Made by a program: the position numbers and the translations under genes. From the NCBI GenBank assembly GCA_017614095.1, contig JAGACN010000206.1:1-10117 (forward strand): a DNA stretch of 10,117 nt. Reading direction: 5' to 3'. Positions 1-7,047 of the stretch are shown piece by piece (position 1 is the stretch's first letter; each line of letters opens with the position of its first letter). Source of the stretch: Clostridia bacterium. GTDB lineage: Bacteria; Bacillota_A; Clostridia; Oscillospirales; CAG-382. The notes below the pieces were generated by a model, which ran no database searches, was not told the DNA's origin, and worked only from the letters and a program-made list of their open reading frames with translations.

Positions 1-1037
1 GGCAGGAAGCGGTCGTTGATGTACCGTTCGGACAGCAGCACCATCTTCCGGACGATCGCGTCCGGAATGCGGATGCCGTGGAAACGCTCGTAATAGGGGC
101 GGATCCCCTTGAGCACTTCGATGGAGTCGGCAATGGAAGGCTCGTTGATCAGCACCGGCTGGAAGCGGCGTTCCAGCGCCGCATCGTGCTCGATGTATTT
201 CCGGTATTCCGTCAGTGTGGTGGCGCCGATGACCTGCACTTCTCCGCGGGAGAGCGCGGGCTTCAGGATGTTTGCGGCGTTCATGCCGCCTTCCGCGTTC
301 CCGGCGCCGACGATGGAATGGATCTCGTCGATGACCAGCAGAATGTTGCCGTTTTCCTTGACTTCGTCGATGAGGCCTTTCATCCGGTTCTCGAACTGCC
401 CGCGGAACTGCGTGCCGGCGACGATGGCCGTCATATCCACCAGAAAGATCTCCTTGTCCTTCAGCTTGTAGGGGACCTCGCCGGCGACAATCCGCTGGGC
501 GAGCGCCTCCGCGACGGCGGTCTTGCCGACGCCGGGTTCGCCGATCAGACAGGGGTTGTTCTTCTGCCGGCGGCAGAGGATCTGGGTGACCCGCTCCAGC
601 TCGGCGGTCCGTCCGACCACGCGGTCCAGTTTCCCCTCCCGGGCCCTGCCGGTCAGGTCGATGCAGAACGCGTTCAGGCATTTCCGGTGTTTCGACGCTT
701 TCGGTCCGCCCGTTTTCGTTTCGGGCGCGGAGCCCTTCCGGGCGTTATCGCCGTTGAAGACGGCATTGAGGTCCAGCGCGGGCGCGGTGCCCTCCTCGTC
801 CTCGTCCGTGTCGTTTCCTTCCTGCATGGGGACCAGCTGATCCAGCTCGTCGCTCATGGCGTCCAGATCGTCTTCGCTGATGCCCATGTTTTTCAGGATA
901 TCGTCGATGGGCTTGATATTCATTTCACGGGCGCAGCGGATGCAGTAGCCGATCTGCTCCACCTTCCCCGCGTTTTCCCGGGACACGAAAATGACGGCCG
1001 GGCGCGTTTTGCATTTTGCGCATTTTTTCAATTGCAT
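1..1037 (-). CDS. Clp protease ATP-binding subunit, ClpE/ClpC type, N-terminal part (runs off left edge)
   Basis: AAA+ unfoldase that would feed substrates to the ClpP peptidase in the cytoplasm. The 345 complete codons visible cover the N-terminus and most of the first AAA+ module. Residues 6-35 form a zinc finger, CxxC-x22-CxxC (C6, C9, C32, C35), as in Firmicutes ClpE and related to McsA. An acidic linker (about 57-90) and a low-complexity stretch follow. The D1 ATPase then shows Walker A GEPGVGKT (166-173), pore loop GTQFRG (208-213), Walker B VIDE (235-238), sensor GATT (271-274) and an arginine-finger pair ERR (289-291). There are no Clp_N repeats, which ClpC would have, so the architecture is ClpE-like. 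D2 and the C-terminus lie outside the window. The start is supported by AAAGGAG at 1047-1053, 9 nt upstream. That site sits in the last codons of the preceding gene, with 3 nt between stop and start, so coupling is likely. The symbol is left blank because clpE and clpC labels are used loosely in this lineage. Confidence 0.95.
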   Translation of the reverse strand, partial: MQLKKCAKCKTRPAVIFVSRENAGKVEQIGYCIRCAREMNIKPIDDILKNMGISEDDLDAMSDELDQLVPMQEGNDTDEDEEGTAPALDLNAVFNGDNARKGSAPETKTGGPKASKHRKCLNAFCIDLTGRAREGKLDRVVGRTAELERVTQILCRRQKNNPCLIGEPGVGKTAVAEALAQRIVAGEVPYKLKDKEIFLVDMTAIVAGTQFRGQFENRMKGLIDEVKENGNILLVIDEIHSIVGAGNAEGGMNAANILKPALSRGEVQVIGATTLTEYRKYIEHDAALERRFQPVLINEPSIADSIEVLKGIRPYYERFHGIRIPDAIVRKMVLLSERYINDRFL

Positions 1038-1040
1038 ACG

Positions 1041-1616
1041 TCAGGTCTCCTTTGGGGGTTCTTCTGCCTGGTCGCGGCGGAAATACGGGCGGAAAAATTT
1101 GATATAGTACATCACCAGTGCAAACAGGATGGCCGCGATCAGCAGGATGCACAGTATGAGTGAGAGGACGAACGATTCCGGGGCAAGCATGAGCGTCATC
1201 GTGACGGCGAAGAAGAGGACGGTCGCCAGTTTGCCGTACCACAACGCGTAGACGGTCACCTTCTTCTTGCGGAGCATCAGCCAGCCGCCTCCGATCATCA
1301 GGATCTCCTTCAGGATCAGGATGATGAAGACCGTCAGCACGATGGGGAAGGTCGAAGCGCCTTTCTGGTATGCCCGGATGGTGATGCACAGCAGGACGGT
1401 GATCTGGTTGAGTTTGTCCGCGATCGGATCCAGCAGCTTGCCGAGCGACGTGATCCAGTTGAACCGCCGGGCGAGCCAGCCGTCCACCACGTCCGTCGCC
1501 GACGCGAACAGGAAAACGCCGCAGGCGGCCCAGACGTAGTCGTTGAAGTACAGGATGATAAAAGCGGGAACGCACAGGATGCGGATGAAGGAGAGGATGT
1601 TCGGAATGTGTCGCAT
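1041..1616 (-). CDS. pgsA: CDP-alcohol phosphatidyltransferase, PgsA-like
   Basis: Integral membrane enzyme, 191 residues, that transfers a phosphatidyl group from CDP-diacylglycerol to an alcohol. The likely substrate is glycerol-3-phosphate, giving phosphatidylglycerol phosphate. The full family signature DxxDGxxARx8GxxxDxxxD is present: D42, D45, G46, A49, R50, G59, D63, D67. About six hydrophobic segments are visible, roughly 12-25, 28-40, 71-81, 90-113, 126-145 and 149-172, with a basic C-terminal tail. The open frame extends upstream to 1790, but that part overlaps the preceding cvpA-like gene. The Met at 1616 begins the typical N-terminus MRHIPNILSF, so that start is chosen. The Shine-Dalgarno sequence is weak and the upstream stop is only 13 nt away, suggesting coupling. 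The family is clear but the acceptor alcohol is not: cardiolipin or phosphatidylinositol synthase of the same fold are alternatives. The KEILMIGG...WYGK stretch recalls a clostridial subgroup distinct from classical PgsA. Confidence 0.9.
   Translation of the reverse strand: MRHIPNILSFIRILCVPAFIILYFNDYVWAACGVFLFASATDVVDGWLARRFNWITSLGKLLDPIADKLNQITVLLCITIRAYQKGASTFPIVLTVFIILILKEILMIGGGWLMLRKKKVTVYALWYGKLATVLFFAVTMTLMLAPESFVLSLILCILLIAAILFALVMYYIKFFRPYFRRDQAEEPPKET
1047..1053 (-). promoter_or_regulatory. Ribosome binding site of the Clp ATPase gene, inside the pgsA 3' end
   Basis: AAAGGAG, 9 nt before the ATG at 1037. The bases double as the Lys-Glu codons just before the last sense codon of the phosphatidyltransferase. 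Terminating ribosomes would cover this site, so the two genes are probably translationally coupled (inference). Confidence 0.8.
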
Positions 1617-1629
1617 AGCAGTTATCCCA

Positions 1630-2361
1630 TCAGTTGAAAATGAAATTGAACGGATTGACGGCCGAGATCCACCGGAACAGATATGTCTCCTCCGTGTGGA
1701 AGGAAGAGATGACCGGCAGACTGGAAATGGTCGAGACGCGCAGCAGCGCATTGACGACGGTAACGAACAGCAGGACGCGCAGAATGGCAAGCAGGATGCC
1801 GATGATCAGTCCGAGCGTGCGGTTCACGGCCCGCAGGGCGCCCACGGAGTCGATCAGTTTCCGCAGCAGGAAGAAGAGCAGGTGGAGGGCCAGCGTGCTG
1901 ACCAGAAAGAGCCCGATGACGGCAATGGCCTGCACGAGCACGGAAACGGTTTTCGGGATGACTTTTTCCTGCAGCGCGTTCCGGAGGCTCTCTTCGGTCC
2001 CCGTTTTCTTTTCCTGCAGCAGATCAAGGTAATGCTGCTCGTCGATGCCCAACGCGCCGAGCGCGGTGTGCAGGAAGGACGGTGAACCGGCGTCGTCCTG
2101 CCGGTCGTCCTGACCGGTCTCCGTCTCGCTGTCCAGCAGGGCGGAAACGGCGGAAACGATGCGGTCCTCCGCTTTTTGCGGCAGCGAGGAGCGGTAGAGC
2201 CAGGAGGCGACGGTCTGCCGGAGCAGGATCGTGATGACCACGGCCAGAACGAACACCGCCGCGGACTGAACGGTTTTCATCAGTCCGCGCCGCCAGGCGA
2301 GAAAGATGGTCAGCCCGGCGATCAGCAGAATCAGCGCATCCAACAGTAGACTGACGGTCAT
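1630..2361 (-). CDS. CvpA-family membrane protein
   Basis: 243-residue integral membrane protein. Hydrophobic segments lie near 4-22, 31-50, 138-168 and 183-206. The N-terminal arrangement of two helices separated by a short WRRGLMK loop is typical of the CvpA family (colicin V production protein and relatives). A long hydrophilic, acidic loop (about 58-135) separates the two helix pairs. The C-terminus ends in WISAVNPFNFIFN, a tail I recall from clostridial members. CvpA proteins have been linked to colicin V production, envelope stress and bile resistance, but no biochemical role is established, so only the family is assigned. The start is well supported: TAAGGAG at 2370-2376 lies 8 nt upstream. 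It sits between the DUF5711-like gene (45-nt gap holding paired hairpins) and pgsA (13-nt gap). All three encode membrane-associated proteins. Confidence 0.88.
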   Translation of the reverse strand: MTVSLLLDALILLIAGLTIFLAWRRGLMKTVQSAAVFVLAVVITILLRQTVASWLYRSSLPQKAEDRIVSAVSALLDSETETGQDDRQDDAGSPSFLHTALGALGIDEQHYLDLLQEKKTGTEESLRNALQEKVIPKTVSVLVQAIAVIGLFLVSTLALHLLFFLLRKLIDSVGALRAVNRTLGLIIGILLAILRVLLFVTVVNALLRVSTISSLPVISSFHTEETYLFRWISAVNPFNFIFN

Positions 2362-2385
2362 TATAAAAACTCCTTATCGATGGAT

Positions 2386-2414
2386 CTGAACCGGCAGACC
2401 GGCTGTTCAGCCGG
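2386..2414 (-). promoter_or_regulatory. Two mutually exclusive hairpins between the DUF5711-like gene and the cvpA-like gene
   Basis: Positions 2399-2414 read CCGGCTGTTCAGCCGG, a perfect 7-bp inverted repeat around a 2-nt centre. In RNA this gives about 6 bp with a 4-nt loop, and it includes the stop codon of the DUF5711-like gene. A second hairpin pairs 2386-2394 with 2399-2402 plus 2405-2410, with a 4-nt loop (2395-2398) and a 2-nt bulge (2403-2404). It shares 2399-2410 with the first, so only one can form at a time. No U-run follows on the minus strand, so this is not a standard intrinsic terminator. It lies just upstream of the cvpA-like Shine-Dalgarno site. A role in mRNA stability or attenuation is only inference, and chance is possible in GC-rich DNA. 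Confidence 0.35.
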
Positions 2415-3642
2415 GATCCGGCGTATAGGTGGACAGCAATGCGGCTTTCCGCTTCTCGAAGACGAGCAGTTCACCGGAAGCGTTCTCCAGCACGCACACG
2501 GCGTCCTGCGAGACCGGGTAGCGGACGGCGGACTGATCCGTCAGGCGGATCTGCGTCAGCTGACCGACCGTCAGCACGTAGACGCAGTCGCCGACGATGG
2601 TCTTGGATTCGATGGCGCCGTCGAAGCGGACGGAAAGCTGCTCGCGGATGTAGTCGTCGTAGACGCTCAGCACGGAGCCGCCGGACAGGCTGGAGACCGC
2701 GGTGGACAGCAGGATCCGGCCGTGCGACAGCGTGCATCCTTCCAGCGTGGAGGGATCCAGGTCCAAAGCGGCATAGGGTTCGGACGAGCCCGCTTCATAG
2801 ACGCGGAGCGCCTCTCCGGTCAGCACCATATACCGGTCGGCGGACAGCCAGCCGGTCTTCAAAGGCATTTCGCCGGTAAAGGTCACGGAGCAGGTCGGTT
2901 CCTCCTGCGTGAGCGAATAGGTCTGCAGGAAACTGACCAGATAGCCGCCTTCGGAATAATGGCCGAGCAGGATAAAGGAGGCGCCGTTGTCGCTGAGTGC
3001 GACGTAATCCGCATAGGTGTCGCTCAGCAGGCGCTTGTAGGTCTGCCGCGCATACTGGTCGTAGACATAGACGGCCGACCGGTAGTTCTTTTCCGCGGTC
3101 ACGACGGCGAACGAGCCGGACGGACTGGCGGAAAAGCCGTAGATGGGGTAATCCAGGCCGATCCGGGCGATCTGGGAATAGGAATTGAAGATGCGGATCT
3201 CGGTCCCGCCCAGATCGTACGCGTACAGGCTGTCTCCGGACGAGATCAGCCGCGGGTTGTCCATCCGGAAAGAGAAGGAAAACACTTTCTCGGCGTCTTT
3301 GCTGTAGACGGAGATGCCGTTGCCGTTGAGGACCACGATGTCGCCCTTGTACAGCGCGCCCTGATTGTCGTCCGCGTAATCGTAATGAAACAGCTCGCTG
3401 GACGACGCGGAGTCCGTCTCCGTGAACGACAGGAACTTCAGCATATACCGGAAGTTGTCCATCGTCAGTTCGGTCCCGTGCACCAGGAACCCGTAAACGG
3501 CGAACAGAACGGTCAGCAGCAGGATCGCCCAGCGGAAAAAGGAGATCTTGCGGGCGCGCGCCTCGTAGAAATCCCGGACGGTCGGCGTCTGCCGGTCGGC
3601 TTTATTCAGTTTTCGACCGGACAGGAGAGAGAAACCAGCCAT
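2407..3642 (-). CDS. DUF5711-like protein: single-pass membrane anchor with beta-propeller-like outer domain
   Basis: 411-residue protein of unknown function. It has a basic N-terminal cytoplasmic tail (1-34, rich in Arg and Lys), one transmembrane helix (about 35-55, FFRWAILLLTVLFAVYGFLV), then about 350 residues of short beta-strand-like repeats. The repeats follow a pattern of hydrophobic strand, turn and aromatic residue (for example VYVYDQ, YLVSF, RVYEAG, LSVYDDY, VYVLTVG), as in a beta-propeller. By the positive-inside rule the propeller faces outside the cell. From memory this matches the clostridial family annotated DUF5711. No catalytic motif is visible. The frame stays open to 3720, but the upstream part overlaps truA. 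The Met at 3642 has GGAGG at 3648-3652, 5 nt away, and is chosen. It follows truA by 32 nt and precedes a cvpA-like gene, so a role in the envelope is plausible. The family call is from recall and the fold from pattern only. Confidence 0.82.
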   Translation of the reverse strand: MAGFSLLSGRKLNKADRQTPTVRDFYEARARKISFFRWAILLLTVLFAVYGFLVHGTELTMDNFRYMLKFLSFTETDSASSSELFHYDYADDNQGALYKGDIVVLNGNGISVYSKDAEKVFSFSFRMDNPRLISSGDSLYAYDLGGTEIRIFNSYSQIARIGLDYPIYGFSASPSGSFAVVTAEKNYRSAVYVYDQYARQTYKRLLSDTYADYVALSDNGASFILLGHYSEGGYLVSFLQTYSLTQEEPTCSVTFTGEMPLKTGWLSADRYMVLTGEALRVYEAGSSEPYAALDLDPSTLEGCTLSHGRILLSTAVSSLSGGSVLSVYDDYIREQLSVRFDGAIESKTIVGDCVYVLTVGQLTQIRLTDQSAVRYPVSQDAVCVLENASGELLVFEKRKAALLSTYTPDPG

Positions 3643-3674
3643 CGGGACCTCCAGAAAGAATGAAATGGTAGCGG

Positions 3675-4436
3675 TCAGGAAACGAACGGATCGTCCGGGT
3701 AGAAGACCCGGTTGAGACAAAGCCCTTTTGCGGGCATGGTGCGGCCGGCGGCCGACCGGTCTTTGGCCCGTATCAGTTCGGACGGGGGCAGCTGCAGCAG
3801 GCCGGATTCCAGATCCAGGACCGTTCCGACCAGGATGCGGACCATATTGTACAGGAACCCGTCCGCGGAAACGGTAAACGTCAACAGGTCTCCCTCACGG
3901 GAGCAGGAAAAGGTGCGGACGGTCCGGACCGTATCCTGTACGGAAGAGCCCGCGGCCATGAAGGACGCGAAGTCGTGCGTGCCCGTGAAGGAATCGCACA
4001 GGTCCCGGCAGGTTTCCGCGTCGACGGGGCGCGGCGTCGGCCAGAGAACGGTAAACGCCTGATCGAAGGGATCCGGCACCCGGGCGTTGCGCAGCCGGTA
4101 GACGTATTCTTTTCCGGTCGCGGAATAGCGGGGATGAAACGAGTCGGGGACGCGCGCGGCGGCCAGGACGGCTATGTCGTCCGGCAGCCTGCAGTTGACC
4201 GCTTCCGGCAGTTTGTCTTCCGGGATGCTGTCCGGAACGCCGGCGGCCGTGCAGACGAATCCGCGGGCGTGAACGCCGGCGTCCGTCCGGCTGCAGCCGG
4301 TGACGGCGACCGGTACGGAAAAGGTCTCCTCAAGAGCGGACTGGAGCCGGCTTTGGACGGACAGGCCGTTCTTCTGCACCTGCCATCCGCAGTAGGCGGT
4401 CCCCAGGTATGCAGTTTTTAAAGCGTAATACCCCAT
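3675..4436 (-). CDS. truA: tRNA pseudouridine(38-40) synthase TruA
   Basis: Converts uridines 38-40 of the tRNA anticodon stem-loop to pseudouridine in the cytoplasm. The 253 residues match the family's usual length. The N-terminal strand with YLGTAYCGWQ (10-19) leads to the catalytic motif SRTDAGVHARG (49-59), with D52 as the catalytic aspartate. The C-terminal half carries FHPRYSATGKEYVYR (about 110-124), FTGTHDFASF and FLYNMVRILVGT, all typical of TruA. The frame is open to 4577, but the upstream part lies within ecfT. The Met at 4436 gives the standard N-terminus, so the first 19 nt overlap the end of ecfT in another frame. An alternative Met at 4445 would add three residues. Neither has a strong Shine-Dalgarno, so reinitiation after ecfT is likely. 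ECF genes followed by truA is a common Firmicutes arrangement. Confidence 0.96.
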   Translation of the reverse strand: MGYYALKTAYLGTAYCGWQVQKNGLSVQSRLQSALEETFSVPVAVTGCSRTDAGVHARGFVCTAAGVPDSIPEDKLPEAVNCRLPDDIAVLAAARVPDSFHPRYSATGKEYVYRLRNARVPDPFDQAFTVLWPTPRPVDAETCRDLCDSFTGTHDFASFMAAGSSVQDTVRTVRTFSCSREGDLLTFTVSADGFLYNMVRILVGTVLDLESGLLQLPPSELIRAKDRSAAGRTMPAKGLCLNRVFYPDDPFVS

Positions 4437-5251
4437 AACGTCCATTGAACCAGATGATTGCAGCAGATGACGCCCGCGAGCACCCCGCCCATCACGATGA
4501 GGAACAGGATGTCCGAAAATCCGGCGCGGAGCACGTGCAGTTTGGTTCGACCTTTCCCTCCGTGATAGCAGCGGCATTCCATCGCGTCCGCCAGTTCGTC
4601 GGCTCTGCGGAAGGCCGACACGAACAGCGGGATCAGGATCGGCACCAGCGCCCGGACTTTCTGGATGAGACGTCCGGAATCCAGATCGGCGCCGCGCGCC
4701 TTCTGCGCGGAGATGATTTTATCCGTTTCCTCCATCAGCGTCGGGATGAACCGCAGCGCGATGGTCATCATCATGGAAAATTCGTGGACCGGGACGTGGA
4801 GCACTTTCAGCGGCGAAAGCAGGGACTCCAGCGCGTCCGTCAGTTCCAGCGGAGAGGTGGTGAAGGAGAGCAGCAGGCTGCACCCGGACACCAGGCAGAT
4901 CAGACGGACCATCATGAAGAGGGCGGTCCGGATGCCTTCCGGATAAATGTGCAGAAAATGCCATTCCCAGAGCGGCGTCTGCCCGGTCGTAAAGAAAACG
5001 TTGATGATGCCGGTGAAGATGAGGATCACGACGACAGGCTTCAGCGAGCGCAGCAGGACCGAAACCGGGATGCGCGACACGATCGCGAGCAGAACGGTCG
5101 TCAGGACCACCAGCGCGAGCGAAGCCAGGTTCCCGGCGCAGAGCGTCAGGACGAGGAAGAGCAGCAGGCAGAGGATCTTGATCCGCGGATCCGCTTTGTG
5201 CAGAAACGAATCGCCGGGATAGAACTGGCCGAGCGTCATGTCCTTAAACAT
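4418..5251 (-). CDS. ecfT: ECF transporter transmembrane coupling protein EcfT
   Basis: Membrane scaffold of an energy-coupling factor importer. It links the two ATPases to interchangeable substrate-binding S components for vitamins or metals. The 277 residues begin with GQFYPGDSFLHKADPRIKI, a typical EcfT opening. Hydrophobic segments follow near 25-38, 42-60, 71-88, 106-130 and 245-266. The cytoplasmic coupling helices carry the first Ala-Arg-Gly motif at 185-187 (SAQKARGADL). The second coupling position reads CRC at 226-228 (AMECRCYHGGKGRT), where many relatives have ARG, but the GG.GRT context is kept. The start at 5251 overlaps the stop of the upstream ATPase gene by 8 nt (ATGTTTAA) and has GAGGAA at 5259-5264, 7 nt away. 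A second Met at 5239 is less likely because its AAGGA sits too close. No S-component gene is present in the window, as expected for a group II (shared) module. Confidence 0.96.
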   Translation of the reverse strand: MFKDMTLGQFYPGDSFLHKADPRIKILCLLLFLVLTLCAGNLASLALVVLTTVLLAIVSRIPVSVLLRSLKPVVVILIFTGIINVFFTTGQTPLWEWHFLHIYPEGIRTALFMMVRLICLVSGCSLLLSFTTSPLELTDALESLLSPLKVLHVPVHEFSMMMTIALRFIPTLMEETDKIISAQKARGADLDSGRLIQKVRALVPILIPLFVSAFRRADELADAMECRCYHGGKGRTKLHVLRAGFSDILFLIVMGGVLAGVICCNHLVQWTLWGITL

Positions 5252-7010
5252 GGAGCAGTTCCTCGACCTTCTTCTTTCCGTACGGCACGGTATAGACGTC
5301 CGCTTCGTCGGTCAGATTGCGTTTTTTGAGTTCCAGGAAGAGTTTGGTGATCTGCGGGAGGTCCAGAGACGCGGCGGCCAGTTCCTCCGCTTTCTCGAAA
5401 ACTTCGCGCACGGTCCCGTACAGGAAGACTTCTCCGTCTTTCAGGACCAGGATGCGGTCGGCGTATTTTGCGATCTCCTCCATGCTGTGTGAAATGAGGA
5501 TCATCGTGGTCCCGTTCTGTTTCCGGTAGTCCAGCAATCCGCCGAGGATCGCGTTCCGCCCTTGCGGATCCAGTCCCGCGGCGGGCTCGTCCAGGACCAG
5601 GACGTCCGGCTGCATGGCGACGATGCCGGCAATGGCCGCGCGCCGCTTCTGGCCTCCGGACAGTTCGAAGGGAGACCGTTCCAGATCCTCTTCCGAAATC
5701 CCGCAGAAGCCGGCGGCGTTCTTCACGCGCCGGTCGATCTCCTCGGCCGTCAGCCCCATATTGGAGGGACCGAACGCGATGTCTTTCGCGACGGTTTCCT
5801 CAAACAGCTGGTATTCCGGATACTGGAAGACCAGACCGACTTTGTGCCGGACGGCTTTCAGGTTGCGTCCTTTGGACCAGATATCCGTCCCGTCCAGCAG
5901 GACGGTGCCCTCGGTCGGCTTGCGCAGCCCGTTCAGCAAAGAGGCCAGCGTGCTCTTTCCGGAGCCGGTATGGCCGATCACGCCGATGACTTCGCCTTTC
6001 GGGAAGCGGATGCTCACGCGGTTCAAAGCGACTTTGCGGAAAGCGGTTTTCTCGCCGTAGACGAAGGAGACGTCCCGCAGTTCGAGGGCGGGCTCTCCAA
6101 CTTCGCGCTCTTCTCCGTCCGAAGGGGCGGGGGCGGGCTTGCTACAGCCTTTTTGCCGGAAGGCGGCTTCGACGGCGTCCGCCGCCTCCCCGGTGTGAAG
6201 AATGCCGGGCGGGAAGGCGAACCCGTCTTTGTTCAGCAGGTCGAAGAGTTCGGTGACCTGGGGAACGGACAGCGACATTTTCCGAAGGGCGTCCACTTGC
6301 GCGAAGATGTCTTTCGGTGTTCCGTCCAGCGCGATCCTGCCGTGATGGAGGACCAGGATGCGGTCGGCGTCGATCGCCTCGTTCATGTAATGGGTGATGG
6401 TCAGGACGGTCAGCCCGTTTTCGCGGTTCAGCCGCTTCATGGCTTCCATCAGCTCTTTCCGGCCGGAGGGGTACAGCATGGACGTGGTTTCGTCGAACAG
6501 GATGCAGTCCGGCGCCATCGCCAGAATGCCCGCGATGGCCACCCGCTGCTTCTGGCCTCCGGACAGTTTTGCCGTCGCATGGCGCGCGTATTCCGTCATG
6601 CCCATCAGCTGCAGGCTTTCGTCGACGCGTCTGCGGATCTCGTCGCGGGGAACGCCGAGGTTTTCGGGCGCGAACGCCACGTCCTCTTCGACGATACCCG
6701 CAACCAGCTGGTTGTCCGGGTTCTGGAAGACCATGCCGCATTTCCGGCGCAGCTCCAGCAGCGTTTCCTCGTTCCGCGTGTCCAGCCCGTCGATCCGGAT
6801 CTCGCCTTCGGTCGGGGTCAGCAGCCCGCACAAAAGCCGTGCCAGCGTGCTTTTCCCGGACCCGTTGTGTCCGAGAACGGCGGTATAGGTGCCCTTTTCG
6901 ATGGCGACGGAAACGTCCTCCAGCACGAGCGGCGTATCGGACCGGTACCGGAAAGAAAGGTTGGAAACGGAAATGAAACTCATTTTGCAAATCTGCCGGT
7001 CGTCCGGCAT
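5244..7010 (-). CDS. Fused EcfA1-EcfA2: tandem ATP-binding protein of ECF transporter
   Basis: ATP-hydrolysing part of the ECF importer, on the inner face of the membrane beside EcfT. EcfA1 and EcfA2 are normally separate proteins of about 280 residues each; here one 588-residue frame holds both. Half 1 (about 11-285, EcfA1-like): Walker A GHNGSGKST (47-55), Q-loop FQNPDNQ (Q96), signature LSGGQKQR (149-156), Walker B LFDE (171-174), H207. Half 2 (about 307-588, EcfA2-like): Walker A GHTGSGKST (346-354), Q-loop FQYPEYQ (Q396), signature LSGGQKRR (450-457), Walker B LVLDEP (471-476), D-loop GLDP, H508. A short linker with KPAPAPSDGEE (about 291-301) joins them. The half-1 D-loop reads MLYP, with Y180 where relatives have Asp; half 2 is intact. 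The start at 7010 has AGGA at 7015-7018 (4 nt spacing). The Met at 6983 fits a usual EcfA1 N-terminus but lacks a clear Shine-Dalgarno. It overlaps ecfT by 8 nt. Confidence 0.95.
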   Translation of the reverse strand: MPDDRQICKMSFISVSNLSFRYRSDTPLVLEDVSVAIEKGTYTAVLGHNGSGKSTLARLLCGLLTPTEGEIRIDGLDTRNEETLLELRRKCGMVFQNPDNQLVAGIVEEDVAFAPENLGVPRDEIRRRVDESLQLMGMTEYARHATAKLSGGQKQRVAIAGILAMAPDCILFDETTSMLYPSGRKELMEAMKRLNRENGLTVLTITHYMNEAIDADRILVLHHGRIALDGTPKDIFAQVDALRKMSLSVPQVTELFDLLNKDGFAFPPGILHTGEAADAVEAAFRQKGCSKPAPAPSDGEEREVGEPALELRDVSFVYGEKTAFRKVALNRVSIRFPKGEVIGVIGHTGSGKSTLASLLNGLRKPTEGTVLLDGTDIWSKGRNLKAVRHKVGLVFQYPEYQLFEETVAKDIAFGPSNMGLTAEEIDRRVKNAAGFCGISEEDLERSPFELSGGQKRRAAIAGIVAMQPDVLVLDEPAAGLDPQGRNAILGGLLDYRKQNGTTMILISHSMEEIAKYADRILVLKDGEVFLYGTVREVFEKAEELAAASLDLPQITKLFLELKKRNLTDEADVYTVPYGKKKVEELLHV

Positions 7011-7018
7011 CCTTTCCT
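7011..7018 (-). promoter_or_regulatory. Ribosome binding site supporting the upstream start of the fused EcfA gene
   Basis: AGGAAAGG directly precedes the ATG at 7010; its AGGA core is 4 nt from the start, which is short. The alternative Met nine codons downstream (6983) has no comparable purine run, so 7010 is preferred. The same bases can pair with TTTCC just upstream in a 5-bp hairpin with a 3-nt loop, which might weaken the site. Confidence 0.5.
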
Positions 7019-7047
7019 GAGGAAAAAGAAGATGGCGCGCCGCGGGA

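Noticed and set aside
78..1163. Plus-strand open frame (361 codons) at the left edge
   Set aside because: It lies opposite the Clp ATPase gene, whose minus-strand translation has a zinc finger and a full set of AAA+ motifs up to the window edge.
1617..1790. N-terminal extension of the phosphatidyltransferase (open frame to 1790)
   Set aside because: It overlaps the 3' end of the cvpA-like gene in another frame; the typical N-terminus MRHIPNILSF starts at 1616.
2380..3663. Plus-strand open frame (427 codons) opposite the DUF5711-like gene
   Set aside because: Same antisense-shadow composition. The minus-strand frame has a good ribosome binding site, a transmembrane helix and strand-like repeats.
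4437..4577. N-terminal extension of TruA (longer open frame to 4577)
   Set aside because: The extra residues lie in another frame of ecfT, are Arg-rich and do not resemble TruA; the family N-terminus begins at the Met at 4436.
7034..7041. GGCGCGCC palindrome followed on the minus strand by a T-rich run, possible terminator before the fused EcfA gene
   Set aside because: The palindrome has no room for a loop, so a stable stem is unlikely, and the T-run is interrupted.
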